The notes: generated by a model from the letters alone, not told the origin. Shown: positions 43,706 to 52,806, numbered from the stretch's first letter. The stretch is 64,000 nt of DNA from Mucilaginibacter sp. SG564 (GCF_013149275.1 NZ_JABGNA010000013.1:62001-126000); one strand, 5' to 3'. Made by a program: numbers and translations.

Positions 43706-44791
43706 ATGAACAGAACCAAAGTAGCCATACTCGGAGCCGGTTTTATTACCGATATCCACATGGAATCATACCATCGCTTTATACCCGAAGCCGAGGTAGT
43801 TGCCGTATACGCACGTAACCTGGACAAAGCCAAAGCTTTTGCCGAAAAATATGACATCGCACAATGGTTTGATGATATCGACAAACTCATTGCCGAATCG
43901 GGCTGTGAGGTGGTAGATATCTGCCTGCCTAATTACCAGCATGCAATAGCTACCATCAAAGCGGCAAAAGCCGGTAAACATATTATTATTGAAAAGCCAC
44001 TGGCAGTAACGCTGGAAGAGGCTGACGAAATGATAGCCGTTTGTAAAGCCAACAACGTAAAACTGATGTATGCCGAAGAGCTTTGCTTCGCGCCAAAATA
44101 TGAACGTGCCCGGCAATTGGTAAAAGATGGTGCCGTAGGCGAAGTATTTATGCTGAAACAGGGCGAAAAACATTCGGGCCCGCACAGCGATTGGTTTTAT
44201 GATATAAACCTGGCCGGGGGAGGCGTTATTATGGATATGGGCTGCCATGCACTGGGTTGGTTTCGGTGGATGCTTAACCACGCCCAAGTGAGCAATGTGT
44301 ACGCCACCATGAGCACCGTATTTCATAAGGGCCGCACCAAAGGCGAGGACAACTCCGTAATTATTGTGGAATTTGAGAATGGGGTAACTGCCGTAGCCGA
44401 AAATAGCTGGGCTAAACATGGCGGCATGGACGATCGTTGCGAGATATATGGTACCGGGGGCGTAATTTATGCCGACCTGTTCATGGGCAATGCAGCCGTT
44501 ACTTATAGCCGCGAAGGTTATGGCTATGCGATGGAAAAGGCCGATACCTCCAAAGGCTGGAGTTTCACCATTTTTGAGGAAGCCTTTAATCAGGGCTACC
44601 CGCATGAACTGAAACATTTTATTGATTGTGTACGTCATGACAAAACACCACTGGTAACCGGCGAAGATGGTCGTGCTGTACTGGAGATCATTTACGCGGC
44701 CTATGCTTCGGCGGGACAAGGGAAAAAGATCAACCTGCCCTTCTCGGCCAAAGTAGCTAAACCAATCGACCTTTGGTTAAACCATCAATAA
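43706..44791 (+). CDS. Gfo/Idh/MocA-family oxidoreductase
   Basis: 361 residues from ATG 43706. Rossmann start VAILGAGFITDIHMESY, the family motif IIIEKPLAVTLEEADEMI (about 93-110) with the catalytic EKP Lys, and the C-terminal substrate domain with GGGVIMDMGCHALGWFRWML (about 171-190) holding the conserved His. NAD(P)-dependent oxidation or reduction of a sugar or inositol derivative. No signal peptide, so cytoplasmic. Followed 6 bp later by the NagB-like deaminase, which suggests a shared aminosugar or sugar-acid route (inference). Confidence 0.92.
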   Translation: MNRTKVAILGAGFITDIHMESYHRFIPEAEVVAVYARNLDKAKAFAEKYDIAQWFDDIDKLIAESGCEVVDICLPNYQHAIATIKAAKAGKHIIIEKPLAVTLEEADEMIAVCKANNVKLMYAEELCFAPKYERARQLVKDGAVGEVFMLKQGEKHSGPHSDWFYDINLAGGGVIMDMGCHALGWFRWMLNHAQVSNVYATMSTVFHKGRTKGEDNSVIIVEFENGVTAVAENSWAKHGGMDDRCEIYGTGGVIYADLFMGNAAVTYSREGYGYAMEKADTSKGWSFTIFEEAFNQGYPHELKHFIDCVRHDKTPLVTGEDGRAVLEIIYAAYASAGQGKKINLPFSAKVAKPIDLWLNHQ

Positions 44792-44797
44792 GCGGGC

Positions 44798-45529
44798 ATG
44801 ACGATTCAACAGTATAAAGATTACGATTCATTATCATCGGCAGCGGCTTATTTGATATGGCGACAGATGAAAAAGAAACCCGATTCACTGATCTGCTTTC
44901 CTTCTGGCGATTCGCCAACGGGGATGTTCAAATTCCTGGTACAATATGCTAAAGAGGGAAAAATAGATTTTAGTCATGCGCATTTTGTGGGTTTGGATGA
45001 ATGGGTGGGTATGGATAAAAATGATGAAGGCAGCTGCAGCCATTACCTGCATGAACATTTCTTTTCTAAACTAAAGATAGCGCCAACGCAGGTTCGCTTT
45101 TTCAATGCCAAGGCTGCTGATCTTGATGAAGAATGTAGACAAATGAATAAACACATCAAGGATCTTGGAGGGTTGGATATGATGATCGTGGGTATCGGAA
45201 TGAATGGGCACGTAGGCCTGAATGAACCCGGTACAGATTTTAACACTTATGCGCATCACTCTGCCTTAGCTCCCGTAACCATCGATGTAGCAAAAAAGTA
45301 TTTTGCACAACAGCCGCAGTTAACTGAAGGAATCACCCTGGGTTTGCGCCATCTGGCCGAAGCACGAACCCCGGTGCTGATTGCCAGCGGCGCAAAAAAG
45401 GCGGGCATTATAGCACAGGCTTTAACTGGCCCCATAACTACCGATGTGCCGGCTTCGATCTTTCAAAAGCTGCCAAACGCACAGATCTTTTTGGATCATG
45501 GCGCAACAGAAAAGCTCAATAAGCAGTAA
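44798..45529 (+). CDS. Glucosamine-6-phosphate deaminase family protein (NagB-like)
   Basis: 243 residues in the NagB/6-phosphogluconolactonase fold. Motifs: CFPSGDSPTGMFKFLV (about 32-47), FVGLDEWVGMDKNDEGSCSHYL (about 66-87) with the catalytic Asp, and IVGIGMNGHVGLNEPG (about 131-146) with His. The GLNEPG form points to the deaminase rather than the lactonase side. Whether it acts on glucosamine-6-phosphate or another aminosugar is open, as the residues around the active-site lid differ from E. coli NagB. Probably co-transcribed with the Gfo/Idh/MocA gene. Confidence 0.87.
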   Translation: MTIQQYKDYDSLSSAAAYLIWRQMKKKPDSLICFPSGDSPTGMFKFLVQYAKEGKIDFSHAHFVGLDEWVGMDKNDEGSCSHYLHEHFFSKLKIAPTQVRFFNAKAADLDEECRQMNKHIKDLGGLDMMIVGIGMNGHVGLNEPGTDFNTYAHHSALAPVTIDVAKKYFAQQPQLTEGITLGLRHLAEARTPVLIASGAKKAGIIAQALTGPITTDVPASIFQKLPNAQIFLDHGATEKLNKQ

Positions 45530-45614
45530 AATAAAAGAATAACCACACATTCATATCGATGAAATCTATATAAATAAAATAGCAAATAGTTTTTACATAT
45601 AACCCTCAATCACC

Positions 45615-47339
45615 ATGCCCGATTCAACAGAAAGACCAATCGCTAACACAGATCATTTAACGTATGATGCCATTGTTATAGGCTCGGGCATTAGTGGTGG
45701 CTGGGCCGCCAAAGAATTATGCGAGTTCGGCTTAAAAACCCTGGTGCTGGAACGCGGTCGCAACGTGGAGCATAATAAGGATTATCCCACAGCCACAATG
45801 GATCCCTGGCAGTTTAAACATCGCGGACAAATGACACGGGGGTTTTTGGAGGAGAATCCGCTGATCAGCAAAGCGGCCGGTTTTGGTGAAGACGACGCTC
45901 ATTTTTTCATAAAAGATAAAGATCATCCCTATATACAGGAAAAGCCATTCGACTGGATACGGGGCTACCAGGTTGGCGGTAAATCACTTACCTGGGGCCG
46001 TGCCTGCCAGCGCTGGAGTAAATACGAGTTTACCAATCCCGAGCGTTTTGGTTATGGCATAGCCTGGCCCATTGGCTATGACGATGTAGCGCCATGGTAT
46101 TCGCATGTAGAAAAATTCATAGGCGTATGCGGCAATAAGGACGGTATTGAAGCCATGCCCGATGGCGAATTCCTACCGCCTTTTGATATGAATTGTGTGC
46201 AGGAAGTGATCAGCAAAAAGATCAGCGAACATTATCCCGACCGTCATCTGGTACATGCGCGCTGGGCCCATCTAACCAAACCCAACCAGCTTCATTTAGA
46301 CCAGGGGCGCGGTAAATGCCAGGCACGCAACCTGTGTATGCGCGGCTGTCCATTTGGTGGCTATTTCAGTTCAGTAAGCTCAACATTGCCTTGGGCCAAA
46401 CGCACGGGCAATCTCACTATCAGGCCTTTTTCAGTAGTACACTCCGTTATTTATGATGAAAAGCAGGGCAGGGCAAGCGGCGTAAAAGTAATAGACACCA
46501 ATACCAAAGAGGTGATAGAATATAAAGCAAAGATCATTTTCATGAATGCATCAGCGCTAAATACCAACCTCATCCTGCTGAATTCAACCTCGGCCCGCTT
46601 CCCAAATGGCCTGGGTAACGATAATGGGCTATTGGGTAAATATGTGGCCTTCCAAAACTATCGCGCATCGGTAACTGCAGGCATGGATGGCTTTCTGGAC
46701 CGGTATTATTTTGGCCGAAACCCTACAGAGTTAATCCTGGCCAATTACCGTAACCTGCACCAACAGGAAACAGATTATAAAGGCGGTTTTACTACGTTTA
46801 TGGGGGCTTATCGCAGCCCTATGCCATACGGGCAGGTTCATCCATCCATTGGTGGCGATTTTAAAGATGCCTTAACAGAACCCGGACCATGGCAGGTGTA
46901 CATGTACTTGCAAGGCGAAACCATCCCCAAAGAAAGTAACCATGTACGTCTCAGTAAAGATCAAAAAGATCAATGGGGCATCCCACTCTTGATCACTTCT
47001 GTGGAATACGATGATAATGATGAACGCATGATACAGGATTTTTTAACCCAGAGCACCGAAATGCTGGAGAAAGCGGGTTGCACCAACATCCAGAAGCATG
47101 AAAACAAACAAGCGCCCGGACTGGATATTCACGAAATGGGTGGTGTACGTATGGGCAAGGATCCCAAAACATCGCTGCTGAATCAATGGAACCAATTACA
47201 CCTGTGTAAAAATGTATTTGTTACCGATGGTGCCTGCATGACCAGCACCGGCAATCAAAGTCCATCGATATTATATATGGCTTTAACGGCTCGTGCGGTC
47301 AACTACGCAGTAGAAGAGATCAGAAAGGGAAACTTATAA
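45615..47339 (+). CDS. GMC-family FAD oxidoreductase
   Basis: 574 residues. FAD-binding GSGISGGWAAKELCEFGLKTLVLERG (about 22-47), GGKSLTWGRACQRWS (about 120-134), a cysteine-containing CQARNLCMRGCPFGGYF, and the C-terminal active-site region EMGGVRMG with VTDGACMTSTGNQSPSILYMAL. It resembles the large subunit of gluconate/glucoside-type dehydrogenases, but the usual small subunit gene (gluconate 2-dehydrogenase subunit 3) is not next to it. No Tat signal is visible at its N-terminus. Probably oxidises a sugar or sugar alcohol. Confidence 0.9.
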   Translation: MPDSTERPIANTDHLTYDAIVIGSGISGGWAAKELCEFGLKTLVLERGRNVEHNKDYPTATMDPWQFKHRGQMTRGFLEENPLISKAAGFGEDDAHFFIKDKDHPYIQEKPFDWIRGYQVGGKSLTWGRACQRWSKYEFTNPERFGYGIAWPIGYDDVAPWYSHVEKFIGVCGNKDGIEAMPDGEFLPPFDMNCVQEVISKKISEHYPDRHLVHARWAHLTKPNQLHLDQGRGKCQARNLCMRGCPFGGYFSSVSSTLPWAKRTGNLTIRPFSVVHSVIYDEKQGRASGVKVIDTNTKEVIEYKAKIIFMNASALNTNLILLNSTSARFPNGLGNDNGLLGKYVAFQNYRASVTAGMDGFLDRYYFGRNPTELILANYRNLHQQETDYKGGFTTFMGAYRSPMPYGQVHPSIGGDFKDALTEPGPWQVYMYLQGETIPKESNHVRLSKDQKDQWGIPLLITSVEYDDNDERMIQDFLTQSTEMLEKAGCTNIQKHENKQAPGLDIHEMGGVRMGKDPKTSLLNQWNQLHLCKNVFVTDGACMTSTGNQSPSILYMALTARAVNYAVEEIRKGNL

Positions 47340-47360
47340 ATAAGCCTATTGCCAAAAAGA

Positions 47361-47391
47361 AAAAGGCCGCATCCAGGTGGAGCGACCTTTT
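47361..47391 (-). terminator. Intrinsic terminator of MFS gene
   Basis: On the minus strand AAAAGGTCGC pairs with GCGGCCTTTT (one G-U pair) and runs into CTTTTT, 11 nt after the transporter stop. Confidence 0.7.
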
Positions 47392-47401
47392 AAATTACAA
47401 A

Positions 47402-48664
47402 TTAAACGGAAGAGCTTATCTCTTCTTTGTTTTCTACCCTTGGATCATCCTCAGGCGAATACTTTTGATCGGCCTTTATAAACAGCAACAAACTGATCAA
47501 AACCGTCGCTGCGGCAAGCAAAAAAGGCATTCCCGGAAAATAGTTCCCCTGTCCTTGGTGACTGAACGTCGCGAAAATATTGGCAAAAGCCAGCGGTGCT
47601 ATGATGGTCACCAAACCCTTCAGGCAGCTGAAACTGCCCTGCAGTTCGCCCTGCTCGTTGGCAGGAGCGCTGTTTGACAGGATACCCTGCAATGCCGTCT
47701 CGCCGATAGTGCCTATCGCAAAGATCACCAAGGCAGCAAACAGCCCCCATTGCCAGGGCGTTAAAGCAAAACTCAGGTAGGCCAAAAAAGTAAAGAACAA
47801 GCCTACATAGGCTGTGCCTTTTTCTTTTAAAGCTTTCAACGAAAAGCCTACCAGCCAACCCTGTACCACAATAAAAAGCCCACCCATGCAAGCCAATGAA
47901 AGGCCGGTAAGGCTGCTGCGCCAATGGAACTTTTCGGTGGTAAAAAATGTCCAGATGGTTTCCATGCTGTGGCTCGCGAACGATAAAAACAGCAAAGAAG
48001 CGATCAATACCGCCGCGCCTTTAAAATTGCGCAGGTACTTGATGGCGCCAAGTGGATTGGCCTTTTTCCAGTCGAACGGTCTGCGGTTCTCCAAAGCCAG
48101 TGATTCGGGCAGGACGAAGTAACCCAATATCAGGTTAAGCGAACTTAAAGCTGCTGCCGCTATAAATGGCGCGTGCAAGCCAAACTGCGCCAGTAAACCG
48201 CCAATGGCAGGTCCCAGGATAAACCCAATACCCATGGCGGCGTTAAGCCAGCCAAAGTTTTTGGTACGTTCTTCGCCCGAGCTGATATCGGCCATGTAAG
48301 TAGAGCCAACCACATAGCTGGCGCCCGTTATACCGGAGATGGTACGACCAATGAAAAACCAAAAGAAACTGGGTGCAAAGGCCAGGAAAATATAATCCAG
48401 GCTAAAACCCAGTAAGGAACACAACAATACCGGTCTGCGGCCATAGGCATCGCTCAGGTTGCCTAATACAGGCGCAAATACAAATTGCATCAGGGCGTAA
48501 ACAAAGGTGAGCCAGCCGCCATACCGGGCAGCCGTACCCATATCCGCATGACTCATATTGGTCAGCAGTTTGGGTAAAACAGGGAGAATGATGCCTACTC
48601 CGGCGGTATCAATTAAAACGGTTATAACAATAAAGATCACTATGGATCGATGATTTGATTTCAT
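47402..48664 (-). CDS. MFS transporter, TetA/TCR-like 12-helix exporter
   Basis: 420 residues from ATG 48664; the frame extends seven codons further but MKSNHRS fits best. Helix 1 TVLIDTAGVGIILPVLPKLL (Tet-like GxGxxxPVLP), motif A GNLSDAYGRRPVLL (about 75-88), and the central loop after helix 6 (SLALENRRPFDWKKANP). The family covers tetracycline efflux proteins and many unassigned exporters; resistance cannot be claimed from sequence alone. Single gene with its own terminator. Confidence 0.88.
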   Translation of the reverse strand: MKSNHRSIVIFIVITVLIDTAGVGIILPVLPKLLTNMSHADMGTAARYGGWLTFVYALMQFVFAPVLGNLSDAYGRRPVLLCSLLGFSLDYIFLAFAPSFFWFFIGRTISGITGASYVVGSTYMADISSGEERTKNFGWLNAAMGIGFILGPAIGGLLAQFGLHAPFIAAAALSSLNLILGYFVLPESLALENRRPFDWKKANPLGAIKYLRNFKGAAVLIASLLFLSFASHSMETIWTFFTTEKFHWRSSLTGLSLACMGGLFIVVQGWLVGFSLKALKEKGTAYVGLFFTFLAYLSFALTPWQWGLFAALVIFAIGTIGETALQGILSNSAPANEQGELQGSFSCLKGLVTIIAPLAFANIFATFSHQGQGNYFPGMPFLLAAATVLISLLLFIKADQKYSPEDDPRVENKEEISSSV

Positions 48665-48892
48665 ACAAAAAATTGAGCATAGCACAACACCCGTGGTGCA
48701 TGCACGCGATTAATAATAAAAATGATTAAACAGAGAAATCTGCCCGGACCGGTACGATCGGGGAGCTGATTTGAACAGACGGGTTAGCGCCTGGTGCCGG
48801 AAGTAAGAAATTACCTCATAGGAGTATTGTTAAACCGCTACAAAAATATAAAAACAAAACACGTTATCAATACTTTATAAAATTCTGATTAT

Positions 48893-48921
48893 AAAAAAAC
48901 CGTATCCATTTTAAGATACGG
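48893..48921 (-). terminator. Intrinsic terminator of the ter/pgpA operon
   Basis: CCGTATC/GATACGG stem with seven Ts on the minus strand, about 100 nt after the pgpA stop. Confidence 0.75.
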
Positions 48922-48947
48922 CCTCTTGATTACTTATGTTAAAAAGC

Positions 48948-48980
48948 AGACTTACGAAGTTTTAAAAACTTCGTAAGTCT
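48948..48980. repeat. 15-bp perfect hairpin
   Basis: AGACTTACGAAGTTT and its exact complement around a 3-nt loop. Located between pgpA and its terminator. Confidence 0.8.
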
Positions 48981-49019
48981 TTATGTGTTCCCGAAATAAA
49001 TCCGGGATTAGGTCTATTT

Positions 49020-49484
49020 TTATCGCACAAATAAAACCCAGACCAGATAGCCGGCCCATACCAGTATATTGGCGTAAACGCCGGCCAATACATCGTCCAT
49101 CATAACGCCGGTACCGCTGGGCAGGGCTTCCATTTTGCGGATGCCCAGGGGTTTTACAATATCAAAAAAGCGAAACAGGATAAGTCCGCCGATAAGGGTA
49201 TAAATATTCATGGGTACAAATACCACGGCTATCAGCATACCGGCAACCTCATCAATCACCACGCGCGAACTGTCTTCGCCCCAATCAGGTTCAACCTTGT
49301 TGCTTACGTATACGCCCAGCAGGGTTATCACAATGGTAATGGCAACCAAATACCAGGGGTTTTGCAACACCGGACTTTGCCATAACAGCCAGATAAATCC
49401 GCAGGTTACTATAGCCGCATAGGTACCACCACCTTTTAAAAATCCGATGCCAAATATGGAAGCTATTATTTTATTTAAATTCAT
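49020..49484 (-). CDS. pgpA: Phosphatidylglycerophosphatase A
   Basis: 154-residue inner-membrane phosphatase that removes phosphate from phosphatidylglycerol phosphate in phospholipid synthesis. Family features: GIGFLKGGGTYAA near the N-terminus (usual form G.G..P.APGT.G), DEVAGMLIAVVF (about 75-86) and the C-terminal DDVLAGVYAN (about 129-138) with the metal-binding Asp pair. Four hydrophobic segments. It follows terC across an 8-nt-period array that ends 4 nt before its start; whether it belongs to the same transcript is unclear. Confidence 0.9.
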   Translation of the reverse strand: MNLNKIIASIFGIGFLKGGGTYAAIVTCGFIWLLWQSPVLQNPWYLVAITIVITLLGVYVSNKVEPDWGEDSSRVVIDEVAGMLIAVVFVPMNIYTLIGGLILFRFFDIVKPLGIRKMEALPSGTGVMMDDVLAGVYANILVWAGYLVWVLFVR

Positions 49485-49488
49485 CTTT

Positions 49489-49600
49489 ATTAGTTCATTG
49501 GTTCACTGGCTCATTAGTTCATTGGTTTTAACAGCATAAACCTGCATTGTTGCCGATTTACTACAAATGAACCAATGAGCTAATGAATCAATAAACAATC
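49489..49600. repeat. 8-nt-period inverted array (terC-pgpA spacer)
   Basis: Units TTCATTGG, TTCACTGG, CTCATTAG, TTCATTGG on the left; AATGAACC/AATGAGCT/AATGAATC on the right. The unit is nearly the same as in the array before gnd. Confidence 0.8.
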
Positions 49601-49601
49601 A

Positions 49602-50423
49602 TTATTGCTTATCCAGCACATCCTCTGCTGCTTCGGCTACTTCCGGCTCGATGGTGTGCCTTTTGGGAAAGTTAAATAACAGCGACGTTAATACCGGGAT
49701 AATAAATATGCCTACGGTAAATACTGAAGTGAAAATGTCAGCCTTTTCGCTCTCCATAAATTTAGAGAAGGATGATGTTTCGTTAAAATGCACATACAAT
49801 GATGCCGATAATTTAATCCCCAGCACACCGATCACTATAAAAGCAACAGTCTCCAGAAAAGTAAATTTCTCCATCAGCTTTACAAAAGCCTGCGCTACAA
49901 AACGCATAGCCAGGATGCCGATGAATACACCAATGTATATCAGCACCACGTGATCTGTAAAGGCCACAGCAGCAAACACGTTATCGATAGAAAAGGCAAG
50001 GTCCATCAGCTCAACGAGAGCAACAGTAGCCCAAAACACGCCAAATACACCCACCGTTGAGCGGTACAGCCAGTTTTTGCTTTTATCCACCTCTTCTTCT
50101 CCGCCATCACTATTGGCCGCTTGTATTTTTCCCTTAAAGTAGTTAAAGCTCAGGTACAGCAGGTATAAGCCGCCAATAGGCTTTAACCACCATATTTTCA
50201 CCAGCCAGGCTGCTAAAAACAAACATACCCCGCGCAATACATAGGCACCAATGATACCATAACGAAGCGCTTTTTTGCGTTGACTGGGCGGCAAATCCAA
50301 AACCATGGTAGCCAGTACCGCGGCATTATCAACAGAGAGCAAACTCTCGATAACAATCAGGTTTAAAATGATGAGCAAGCCGGCTTTAATATCGGGGCCC
50401 AGGATGGTGTGCAAAAAGTCCAT
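49602..50423 (-). CDS. terC: TerC-family integral membrane protein
   Basis: 273 residues with about seven to eight helices. TerC signature: SLLSVDNAAVLATMVLDLPPSQRKKALRYGIIGAYVLRGVCLFLA (about 27-71) and a second acidic site LMDLAFSIDNVFAAVAF (about 135-151); the two xDN motifs are thought to bind metal. TerC proteins couple tellurite/stress resistance to metal export or membrane-protein metalation. Here it is the last core ter gene, 37 bp behind the unknown 321-residue protein. Confidence 0.93.
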   Translation of the reverse strand: MDFLHTILGPDIKAGLLIILNLIVIESLLSVDNAAVLATMVLDLPPSQRKKALRYGIIGAYVLRGVCLFLAAWLVKIWWLKPIGGLYLLYLSFNYFKGKIQAANSDGGEEEVDKSKNWLYRSTVGVFGVFWATVALVELMDLAFSIDNVFAAVAFTDHVVLIYIGVFIGILAMRFVAQAFVKLMEKFTFLETVAFIVIGVLGIKLSASLYVHFNETSSFSKFMESEKADIFTSVFTVGIFIIPVLTSLLFNFPKRHTIEPEVAEAAEDVLDKQ

Positions 50424-50460
50424 ATAAACAGGGTAAGGAATAAATTTCGGGTTAAATAAA

Positions 50461-51426
50461 CTAAATTAAATCGGTATTCAACATGCTTTTTAAAATATTG
50501 GCCTGTACATCAATATTACTAATGTTTTCCATAAAGCTCATGTCTGATATCTTTTTATAATTATCAGCCAGCAGATTTTTAATCTCTGTGGGCATGGCTG
50601 CTTTCATGGCGGCGGCATTGCCTTCCAGCTTGTCGTTCTTATCCCGCAACTCATGTACCAGTTTTTCCTTTTTTGATAGGTTATTGGTCATATCAATACC
50701 AGCGATCTTAGCGATATCCAGAAACAGGAACAAACTATCTGTTAACAAGTAAATGAAATAACGGTCGTCGTCAACAAACTTATAAACTTCTGCTACCTGT
50801 GTGCCGGCCTTCAATCCACAGTAAAACTCGGTTTTAAATTCATATTTACACAAAACGCCCATCAGTTTACGCTGAATGGTAGCATACTCATCGGTGTAAA
50901 CGTCCTTATCGTTATAGGCAGTTATCTCCTGCAAAAGTTCTGGAGCGACGGGATAAAAAAAGTCGGGCGCGAACCGCGAGCTGAACGCGTTGATATTTTT
51001 TGACAGTGGATTATCGGTCGAATTATCTGATAGTACCTGGAACAGTTTCCGCAGTGACAGATTGACCTTTAATGCCTGGCGTTGTTTTTCGAGGTTGAAG
51101 TTTGCCTGCGTATAGTAGGGATCATTTAGCCTGTCGATCATTTCCTTATTGATCTGGATCTCGTCAAAAAGCAGGCTTACGTTGGCTTCGTTATTCTTTT
51201 TGATCTTGCGGAGCAGATCGATGAGGCTTTGAGTAAACTGCAGGTGAAACAGATCAAGCTTGTTGATATCCAGCTCAGGGTTGGTTTCAAAAAGCTTGTG
51301 GATCACCTGGCTGCGCAGGTATATTTTATAAATGATATCATCACCAAAAAAAACAGAAAGCAATTGCAGCTTACTGAGCATCCGGTTTGATTGATTTAAA
51401 ATATTTAACCTGCTTTCATCCATCAA
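50461..51426 (-). CDS. Unrecognised helical protein of the ter operon
   Basis: 321 residues (MMDES...), no signal peptide or membrane segment, predicted mostly helical. I do not recognise a family. Notable: an N-terminal segment LSKLQLLSVFFGDDIIYKIYLRSQVIHKLFE, a middle part rich in acidic and Asn residues, FKTEFYCGLKAGTQVAEVYKFVDDDRYFIYLLTDSLFLFLDIAKIAGI (about 197-245) and a heptad-like KKEKLVHELRDKNDKLEGNAAAMKAAM (about 251-277). Its place between telA and terC suggests it is a cytoplasmic partner of one of them. Codon use looks like its neighbours. Confidence 0.8.
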   Translation of the reverse strand: MMDESRLNILNQSNRMLSKLQLLSVFFGDDIIYKIYLRSQVIHKLFETNPELDINKLDLFHLQFTQSLIDLLRKIKKNNEANVSLLFDEIQINKEMIDRLNDPYYTQANFNLEKQRQALKVNLSLRKLFQVLSDNSTDNPLSKNINAFSSRFAPDFFYPVAPELLQEITAYNDKDVYTDEYATIQRKLMGVLCKYEFKTEFYCGLKAGTQVAEVYKFVDDDRYFIYLLTDSLFLFLDIAKIAGIDMTNNLSKKEKLVHELRDKNDKLEGNAAAMKAAMPTEIKNLLADNYKKISDMSFMENISNIDVQANILKSMLNTDLI

Positions 51427-51490
51427 TTTGGCGACCTCAAATTTTGATTAAATGCAAATTTACTAAAATATGAGTGATTCCATTATAAAG

Positions 51491-51510
51491 CGTCTGTGAG
51501 GGCACAGACG
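51491..51510. repeat. Family 4 hairpin
   Basis: CGTCTGTG-AGGG-CACAGACG; the same pattern GT-TGTGAGG-CACA-AC as the pair at 19418 and 19465. Confidence 0.7.
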
Positions 51511-51528
51511 ATCTGGTAATAAGAAATA

Positions 51529-51613
51529 CGTCATTGCGAGCGCAGCGTGGCAATCCCCTACTTACAGAGCGGATCTGCTTATTGGGGATTGCCACGCTGC
51601 GCTCGCAATGACG
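51529..51613. repeat. Palindromic repeat family 1, near-perfect copy
   Basis: CGTCATTGCGAGCGCAGCGT...GGCAATCCCC mirrored by GGGGATTGCC...GCGCTCGCAATGACG. Fills the spacer behind telA. Confidence 0.95.
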
Positions 51614-51632
51614 CGTGTTTTGTATTTTGGGA

Positions 51633-52781
51633 TTATGCGTTGGTCACCGTTTTTTTCAGTTCCACTTCCAGGTTTTGCAGTTCGGTGTTGAGGGTTTTGC
51701 GGTTGGCGGTACCTTCTTCGTGAATGCGTTTAACCTCGGTAAGGGTTTCAATAAGCGACGCGGTTGTTTTCTTCAAAGTATCCAGCGATACTACCGTTTT
51801 CTCATTTTCCTTAGCTACGTCAATACTGTTTTGTTTCAGCAGCTCGGCGTTCTTTTGCAAAATAGTGTTGGTGGTGTCCGAGATCTTTTTCTGCATCTCC
51901 ACGTTTTCCTTCTGGCGGTTCAGGGCTACAGCAATAGTCAGCTGGTTTTTCCAAACCGGGATAGTGGTTGATACGATGGACTGTGCTTTTTCGGCAATGG
52001 TGGTATTGTTGCTTTGCACCACGCGTATTTGCGCCAGCGATTGCAGCATGATGAAACGTACCACTTTCAAATCGGCCAGGCGTTTGTCTAAACGGTTCAC
52101 AAAGTCGCGCATATCGGCAATTTCATAATCGTTATAGGCCGATGGATTGGCATCCATTTGCGCCAGCTGCTCGCTCAGTTCATTGTACTTTAACTGGCCC
52201 GATATAATGAGCTCTTCCATCTGGTGGATGTAACCCACGTTGCTGTCAAACATGGTTTGCAGCGAGCTGTTATCCTTTAATGAATTAACGCGACCAGCCT
52301 TGATCTTGTTGGTGATCTTGTCAATATTATTAATTACTGTATCGTACTTCTGGAAAAGCTTTTTGGCATCAACCACTAGCTTTTTCATAAAAGGGATGTG
52401 CGATATAAAAGAGGTGAACGCGTTCTGGTTCAGCTCATCCACATCAATATAGTTCAGTTCGGTAAGCAGTTCGTTGATGAGGCCGCCAACTTCGCCAGAG
52501 TTATAGGTACGTACAGAGGTGAGGAAAGTATTGCTATACTTTTCCATCGAATTTTGCACCTCTGTACCATAATTGAGAATGGAGTTTACATCCTTGGGGT
52601 CAAGGGCTTTAGCTACTTCGCCATATTTTTGAACTTCGGCCGAAGTAATGTTAGTTAAATCAACATTACCTTCCTTATCCAGCAATTTTGCCGGTGTATT
52701 GGTACTTGTAGCCGGGGCTGGATTAATATCTAAATTAACCGGGGTTATATTTAGTTCGTTATTTCCTGGTGTGCCTTCCAT
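51633..52781 (-). CDS. telA: Toxic anion resistance protein TelA
   Basis: 382-residue soluble, coiled-coil-rich protein of the TelA/KlaA family. Family core: SVRTYNSGEVGGLINELLTELNYIDVDELN...SFISHIPFMKKLVVDAKKLFQKYDTVINNIDKITNKI (about 88-165) and VVRFIMLQSLAQIRVVQSNN (about 240-260). The N-terminal 60 residues are Asn/Pro/Thr-rich and probably disordered. TelA acts with TerD and TerC proteins in tellurite and phage/colicin-type stress resistance; the mechanism is not known. An inverted array lies between terD and its start. Confidence 0.93.
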   Translation of the reverse strand: MEGTPGNNELNITPVNLDINPAPATSTNTPAKLLDKEGNVDLTNITSAEVQKYGEVAKALDPKDVNSILNYGTEVQNSMEKYSNTFLTSVRTYNSGEVGGLINELLTELNYIDVDELNQNAFTSFISHIPFMKKLVVDAKKLFQKYDTVINNIDKITNKIKAGRVNSLKDNSSLQTMFDSNVGYIHQMEELIISGQLKYNELSEQLAQMDANPSAYNDYEIADMRDFVNRLDKRLADLKVVRFIMLQSLAQIRVVQSNNTTIAEKAQSIVSTTIPVWKNQLTIAVALNRQKENVEMQKKISDTTNTILQKNAELLKQNSIDVAKENEKTVVSLDTLKKTTASLIETLTEVKRIHEEGTANRKTLNTELQNLEVELKKTVTNA

Positions 52782-52806
52782 GATTTTATTGAGTTTTAAT
52801 GTTTTT

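Larger units (their letters stand above)
48665..49019. other. Intergenic region with two strong hairpins
   Basis: 355 bp without a gene: a terminator-like hairpin (48893-48921), a 15-bp perfect hairpin (48948-48980), and an otherwise plain leader for the MFS gene. Confidence 0.6.

Noticed and set aside
43766..44719. 317-codon frame opposite the Gfo/Idh/MocA gene
   Set aside because: It lies fully antisense to a gene with clear motifs and has no recognisable domain.
49489..49600. CRISPR array
   Set aside because: The repeat units are only 7-8 nt, degenerate, inverted in the middle and have no spacers; no cas genes are present.
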